13,074 nucleotides of DNA, taken from positions 1 to 13,074 of the forward strand of contig NW_004457435.1 in NCBI RefSeq assembly GCF_000313135.1, read 5' to 3'. The notes under the pieces were generated by a model, which was not told the DNA's origin, ran no database searches, and saw only the letters and a program-made list of their open reading frames with translations. Each line of letters starts with the position of its first letter. Position 1 is the stretch's first letter. The position numbers and the translations under genes are program-made. The DNA is from Acanthamoeba castellanii str. Neff. Its lineage: Eukaryota; Discosea; Longamoebia; Acanthamoebidae. Of the stretch, positions 8,164-13,074 are shown in pieces.

Positions 8164-11100
8164 ATGGAGAAGGTGATGAAGCACTCGCACACGTTCAGCG
8201 CGCTGGTGCGCAAGTTCCCCAAGAAGCTCCAACACCAACAGCAGAACGGCGAAGAGGTCGCAGCTCTCACGGTGTCGGCCACGACTTCGCCTTCGTCGCT
8301 GCCCTCGTCGCAGCTCGGATCTTTCTTCTTCCCGGCGCGGCTGCGGGACGACACCTGGGTCGAGCTCAACCACCTGTGCAGCCCGCTCCTCAAGGGCGAC
8401 GGCAACTGCCCGCCGCAGCCGGACGAGCACCACAAGCGCGAGATCGAGACGCGCATCAAGCTTCTCCGCAACGTAGAGGATTTCTGGGGCTTCCCCGGCC
8501 GAAGGAATTTCCATCAACTCGTGCAGCTCTATGAGGATGGACACTACCAGCGCTTCGCCGCGGCCGTGGCCCACATCACCCCTGCCATCAACGACCAGGT
8601 GCCACTTCCAGATTTTCATTTATTTATTTATTTTCATTCATTTTTTTCTTGATTTTATGATGTATGATTATTGCTTTATTTCATTTTGTTGCAATAATTA
8701 TTTTATTTCATAATCTTTTCAGAAATATATTTATTAAATTGAGTGTGTACGCAGGTGTACCGCCAGCTGAGGTGGAAGGCGTTCGATGTGGCACAGGTGT
8801 GGGAGGAGAAGGACGAGTCAAGCAGCCTGCTGCAGGAGGAGGACGGCGCCACCCACTGCCGCGGGTACTTCGAAGTGCTGGTCGTGGGAGTGGAGCAGGA
8901 CTCGCACGGCCTGGCCCACTCGCTCAGCGAAGCGCGGTCCACCTCGGACAGCTTCACCTACAGCGCTTTGGTGCGGCCTCCGAGCCACCCATTCAGCCAC
9001 CCATCATCATCGCACATGCTAACGAGATGTGTGTCGTGTCATATCGTGTCGTGTGTGCACGGCACGTTGTGTGCTGTCCACGACGTGGTGGTGCAGACTG
9101 TGGCGTCGCTCGAGGACGCGATCTGCGCCATCCTGTTCAACACCACCATCCAGAGCGTGGTGGTGCGCAGCAACTTCCAGATCCAGTCGCCCAACGGCCA
9201 CGGCCAGCCCTCGTTCCACTCGTCTCCCTACCTGAACAAATACGGGTACGCGGCACGATAGCACGCACAGCACGAGACTCATGGGCTGATCGGTTCCGCT
9301 TGGCCCAAACAAATGCAGTTCCCTGGGCAAGGACGAGCATTCGCTGACCCAGCAGGAAGCGCGCACGATGCTGCTGGCCCAAATCATCAAGGAGATCAGG
9401 TACGGCCTGACACGCACGCACACACGCACACACGCAACCACCGCACACCACCGCACACAGACTGGGTCATCTTTGAGTAGTGACTCAATTCTGTGCTGAG
9501 ATTATAAATAATAATGTGTATCATGTGACCGCAAGGCCCGAGCTGGACATCTTCTGCTTCAGCGATCTGCCCGTGGAGCGGGTGGCCCTCACCCACAACA
9601 ATCAATTCAACCGCGTCTTCTACAACGAGTCCAACGACGCGCAGGTGCGCGCTTGCCACACTCTGAGACACTAGCAACATCGACACAGGCGCATGCACTC
9701 TCTTACCATTTGCTCCCTTTCCTCCTCCAGGAGCTGCACCTCTCGATCCTGCAGGGCGTGCAGGCCAGGTTCGAGACGCCGTTCTTCAACGCTCTGGTCA
9801 ACTACAGCAAGAACCCCATGGGTGTCTTCCACGCTATGCCCATCTCCCGGGGCGCCTCCCTCACCCACTCCCACTGGATCAAGGACATGTTCAACTTCTA
9901 CGGTACCTTCGCTCGCTCTCTCCCCCCCCCTGTTCCCGCTCCAGCTCTGCCCACGAGACATGGTGCCGACATGTGCTTGTGTGCGTGTGTGCTTGTGCGG
10001 CGGTGCGTGTGCTGTGCATGTTGCGTATGATGTGCGTGTGCGTCCAGGCCGTAATATCTTCCTTGCGGAGACTTCGGCCACGTGTGGCGGGCTGGACTCG
10101 CTGCTGGAGCCGCACGGGACGATCAAGGCGGCGCAGGAGCTGGCCGCGCAGACCTTTGGCTCTGACCGCTCGTTCTGGGTCACCAACGGAACCTCCACCG
10201 CCAACAAGATCGTCGTCCAGGGACTCGTTCGTCCCGGCGACATCGTGCTCGTCGACAGGTCAGCCATCAAACCTCTATTTATTTACTATGAGTATTTATT
10301 TATTATGTATGTTTTTATTGTTATATATGTGGCTGACTTTCGCTCCAGGAATTGTCACAAGTCGCACCACCTGGGCCTGGCGCTGGTCGGCGCCTCGGTC
10401 GTGTATCTGGAGGCGTATCCGCTGCGCCAGGTACGTGCCCAACGCATGCGCGGCGCCACTGACGTCGCACACACGTCGCTTACCATTTTGGCTTCTTCTT
10501 TTTCCTACACAGTACGCCATGTACGGCGCTGTGCCGCTGCGCACCATTAAGGAGACGCTTCTCAAGCACAAGGCCGCTGGCACGCTCGCCAAGGTCAAGA
10601 TGGTCTTGTGCGTATCTCGCCCTCCGCCCGCCCACCCGCTCACTCCTGCCCGAACAGTCGTTCTCTTGTGCTGACTCGCTGCACCGACCGACTGGTCGCT
10701 GCCGCCCGAAGGCTCACGAACTGCACGTTCGACGGCATCGTCTACAACGTGCAGCGGGTGATGGAGGAGTGTCTGGCCATCAAGCCCGACCTCGTGTTCC
10801 TGTGGGACGAGGCCTGGTGGGGCTTCGCCTACTTCCACTACCTCCTGCGCGTACGTGCCCCTCCCCAGCCTCTGCCACCAGCCACGGTGACGGAATTGAC
10901 TCACGCGTGCGTGTGCGTGTGCGATGATGTGTGTTATGTGTGCCGTGTGTCCCGTGCTTTGTGTGCGTGTAGTTGAGGACGGCCATGTATGGAGCGCAGC
11001 AGCTCAAGCTGCGCTACCAGTCGGCCAGCTACAGGGCGGAGTACGACAACTGGGTCAAGGCCAACGACGGCGACGAGGCCAAGATGTTCGACCCCGCCAA

Positions 11101-13073
11101 GCGGTGGCTTCCCGACCCCAGCACCGTACGGCTTCGAAAATTCTTCTTCTTCTTCTTTGTATGTGAGTAACAAGGTTGCTTCTGGGCGTTTGCGCGTGCG
11201 CGACCTGTGCAGGTCCGGATCCGCGTGTACGCCACTCAGTCGACGCACAAGACGCTGACGGCCCTCAGGCAAGGGTCGATGATCCACGTCCGCGATCAGG
11301 TGCGCCCTCAAGGAATTCACGTTATGGCGGGCATATGTGAGACGCCTGAAGCTGACCACCAATCTATCGAAACGGGGGGGTTGGGTTCGACCAACACACA
11401 GGACTTCAAGCGATCGGTCGAGCGTCCGTTCACGGAGTCGTTCTTCACCCACACGTCGACATCGCCCAACTACCAGATCCTGGCCAGTCTGGACGTGGGC
11501 CGCAGGCAGATGGCCCTCGAGGGCCTGGAGCTCGTGCAGAAGGCACGACACGCACCGCACACGCACACGCACACGCAAACTCAACTCTCAGGCTGACCGA
11601 CTCCCCCCCCATTGTTGTGCAGCACACGGAGAAGGCGCTGATGATGCGCAAGCAGCTGGCGGACAACCCCGACCTCAACCGCTGGTTCCACTTCCTGGTA
11701 CGCATCCCCACCATACCAACCGAGTATGCGTGCGTGCGGCGGATGAGGTACTGACCCGACGGCGACGCGCAGGACGTGGACGAGCTGATCCCGGCCGAGT
11801 ACAGGCAGGAGTCCGAGCTGAAGAGCTACGTCCACGTCACCGATACGGAGGAGTCGTGGCTCGCCCTCCGGAAGGCATGGCTCTTCGACGAGTTCGTGCT
11901 CGACCCCAACCGCCTCACCCTCCACATCGGCAAGGTCCGTCCAGGCTTGCCGCACACACACACACACACACCACCACCACCACCACCACCACCACCACCA
12001 CCACCACCACCACCACCACACACGCCACGCACCACCGCACACGCACGAGCTGACACTCTTCGCCATCGGTAGACGGGCATCGACGGCGACACGTTCAAGA
12101 CCAACTACCTCATGGACCGCTTCCAGATCCAGGTCAACAAGACCTCGATCAACTCTGTGCTGTTCATGCTCACCATCGGCACCACCCGCAGGTACACTTT
12201 GTTTCCCCGCGCGCGCGCACCCGCGTTACGCTGCAGTTCACTCATCTCTTTCTCTGTCTCTCTATTTTTCGTCGTTCACCGGCCGGTCCAGCTCCATCGC
12301 GTACCTGCTGGAGTCGCTCATCAAGATCGGAGAGCTCATCGACGCCTCGCTGGAAGACAGGTCGCCCGCGGAGATGAAGCTCCACGAAAAGAAGAAGTGC
12401 GTGCCACACACACACACCACACACCACACACCACACACACACACACCACACCACACACACCACACACCACACACCGTGTGCTCTTATGTCGTCAGTCGGC
12501 TGACTTCGCATTGTCGCCGTCCTGCAGGTGGGAGCTCACGCAGAACATGCCGCCGCTCCCCAACTTCTCCCACTTCCACCCCAAGTTCAGGAAGAGCACC
12601 ATCACCGAGGAGGGCGTCCTGCGCATGCCCTTCTTCATGGCCTACGAGGAGGTGCGCACCCTTCGTGTGTCGTGTCGTGTCGTGTCGTGTCGTATCGTTG
12701 GTCGTGTGCGTGTGTCGTCCTGACCATCAGGCGTGGTGCAGGATGACTGTGACTACATTCCGCTGCGGGACAAGAGGCTCGATGACGTGAACAAGTGCGC
12801 GATCCCTCTGGTCTCGGCCAACTTCGTGATCCCGTACCCGCCCGGCTTCCCGATCCTCGTCCCCGGACAGGAGGTGAGCCAGGCCATCATCGACTTCTTC
12901 CGTCACCTCGTACGCCTGCTTCTTCTTCTTCTTGTCTCTCCGAAGCAGAGCTCAAGCTTTGGGTTGTTGTGTATTCGTAGGACGTGAAGGAAGTGCATGG
13001 CTACGTGGCGGAGCTCGGCCTGCGCATCTTCAAGCCCCACGTCGTGGAGAACGCGCACACACTCGACGCTTGA
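8164..13073 (+). CDS. Bacterial-type PLP-dependent ornithine/lysine/arginine decarboxylase, 20 exons
   Basis: Exons: 8164-8598, 8755-8970, 9097-9245, 9319-9399, 9536-9644, 9731-9902, 10048-10258, 10349-10430, 10513-10607, 10712-10850, 10973-11125, 11213-11299, 11402-11542, 11623-11697, 11773-11934, 12073-12191, 12292-12396, 12528-12651, 12742-12909, 12981-13073. All phases agree, giving 971 aa. The enzyme removes the carboxyl group of a basic amino acid to make a polyamine precursor. The core begins near ELHLSILQG (about 331), then SATCGGLDSLL (397-407) and TNGTSTANK (433-441). RNCHKSHH and LTNCTFDG follow, then LWDEAWWGF (Asp549 pairs with the PLP ring nitrogen) and ATQSTHKTLTALRQG (Lys627 is the Schiff-base lysine). 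The C-terminal domain includes FVIPYPPGFPILVPG, typical of the family. The N-terminal 330 residues exceed a usual wing domain. Start chosen at 8164: A at -3, G at +4, and an abrupt rise in G/C third positions. Intron 13 has a GC donor. Substrate cannot be read. Confidence 0.92.
11543..11622 (+). other. GC-AG intron in the decarboxylase gene
   Basis: Exon 13 ends CTCGTGCAGAAG and is followed by GCACGA, not GT. The acceptor TTGTTGTGCAG ends at 11622. The GT alternative (GAGCTC|GTGCAG at 11533/11534) also keeps phase but would remove three residues (VQK) from a helix that family members usually retain. The GC donor is therefore preferred. Confidence 0.55.
11953..12018 (+). repeat. Compound microsatellite (CA)9 (CCA)16 in decarboxylase intron 15
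   Basis: Nine uninterrupted CA units (11953-11970) run straight into sixteen uninterrupted CCA units (11971-12018), all inside the intron 11935-12072. Perfect units suggest recent length change. In + orientation the tract is pyrimidine/CA-rich and lies upstream of the acceptor GGTAG. Confidence 0.95.
12404..12475 (+). repeat. CA/CCA-rich simple repeat in decarboxylase intron 17
   Basis: About 72 nt of interspersed CA and ACACC units, with no other bases than A and C, within the intron 12397-12527. It ends where GTGTGC begins. Confidence 0.9.
12664..12695 (+). repeat. CGTGT pentanucleotide repeat in decarboxylase intron 18
   Basis: Four perfect CGTGT units (12671-12690) with imperfect flanks lie in the intron 12652-12741. 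Related GTGTCGTGTC tracts occur in intron 2 (about 9030-9053) and, reversed, near 4058-4079, so this is a recurrent local motif. Confidence 0.8.
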
Positions 13074-13074
13074 G

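Noticed and set aside
10265..10335. AT-rich TATTTATTTATTATGT stretch as a promoter or mobile-element end
   Set aside because: It lies wholly within a well-bounded decarboxylase intron (10259-10348) and shows no inverted repeats or open frame; a similar AT-rich run occurs in intron 1 (8620-8740).
11953..12475. CRISPR-like or tandem gene repeat array
   Set aside because: The repeats are simple di- and trinucleotide microsatellites inside introns, with no spacers.

Overview
This window is a piece of a gene-dense, intron-rich, GC-rich eukaryotic nuclear genome. Introns are mostly about 40-140 nt with GT..AG borders. Exons have strongly GC-rich third codon positions, and introns are full of CA/GT simple repeats. 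This style, together with the gene content, fits a free-living amoebozoan, most likely an Acanthamoeba-like amoeba. That assignment is an inference from style and families, not from a database search.

Layout, left to right. (1) 1 to about 785/879, + strand: the 3' end of an unrecognised protein-coding gene. (2) 911-1697, +: a two-exon orphan gene for a secreted/type I membrane protein. (3) 1799-5101, -: an 11-exon gene for a UDP-glucose:sterol-type glycosyltransferase with an acidic N-terminal tail, an RPEL (G-actin-binding type) motif and a C-terminal FYVE finger. One base appears to be missing inside its UDP-binding HHG motif. (4) 5610-6793, -: a 5-exon RPA-interacting protein (nuclear import of replication protein A). 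(5) 6981-8056, +: a 6-exon small alpha/beta hydrolase with an intact Ser-Asp-His triad and a polybasic CaaX-like C-terminus (CAVQ). (6) 8164-13073, +: a 20-exon gene for a 971-residue bacterial-type (PLP fold type I) ornithine/lysine/arginine decarboxylase.

The genes look like independent transcription units, not a pathway cluster. Genes 2 and 3 converge with 101 nt between them. Genes 4 and 5 diverge from a 187-nt shared promoter region. Genes 5 and 6 are head to tail with only 107 nt between stop and start.

The most notable item is the combination of RPEL motif, sterol glucosyltransferase and FYVE finger in one polypeptide, which would place sterol glucosylation where PI3P membranes and actin meet. 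Second is the predicted lipid-anchored hydrolase. No CRISPR array, rRNA, tRNA or transposon was recognised. All exon boundaries were read by hand from splice-site sequence and frame continuity.
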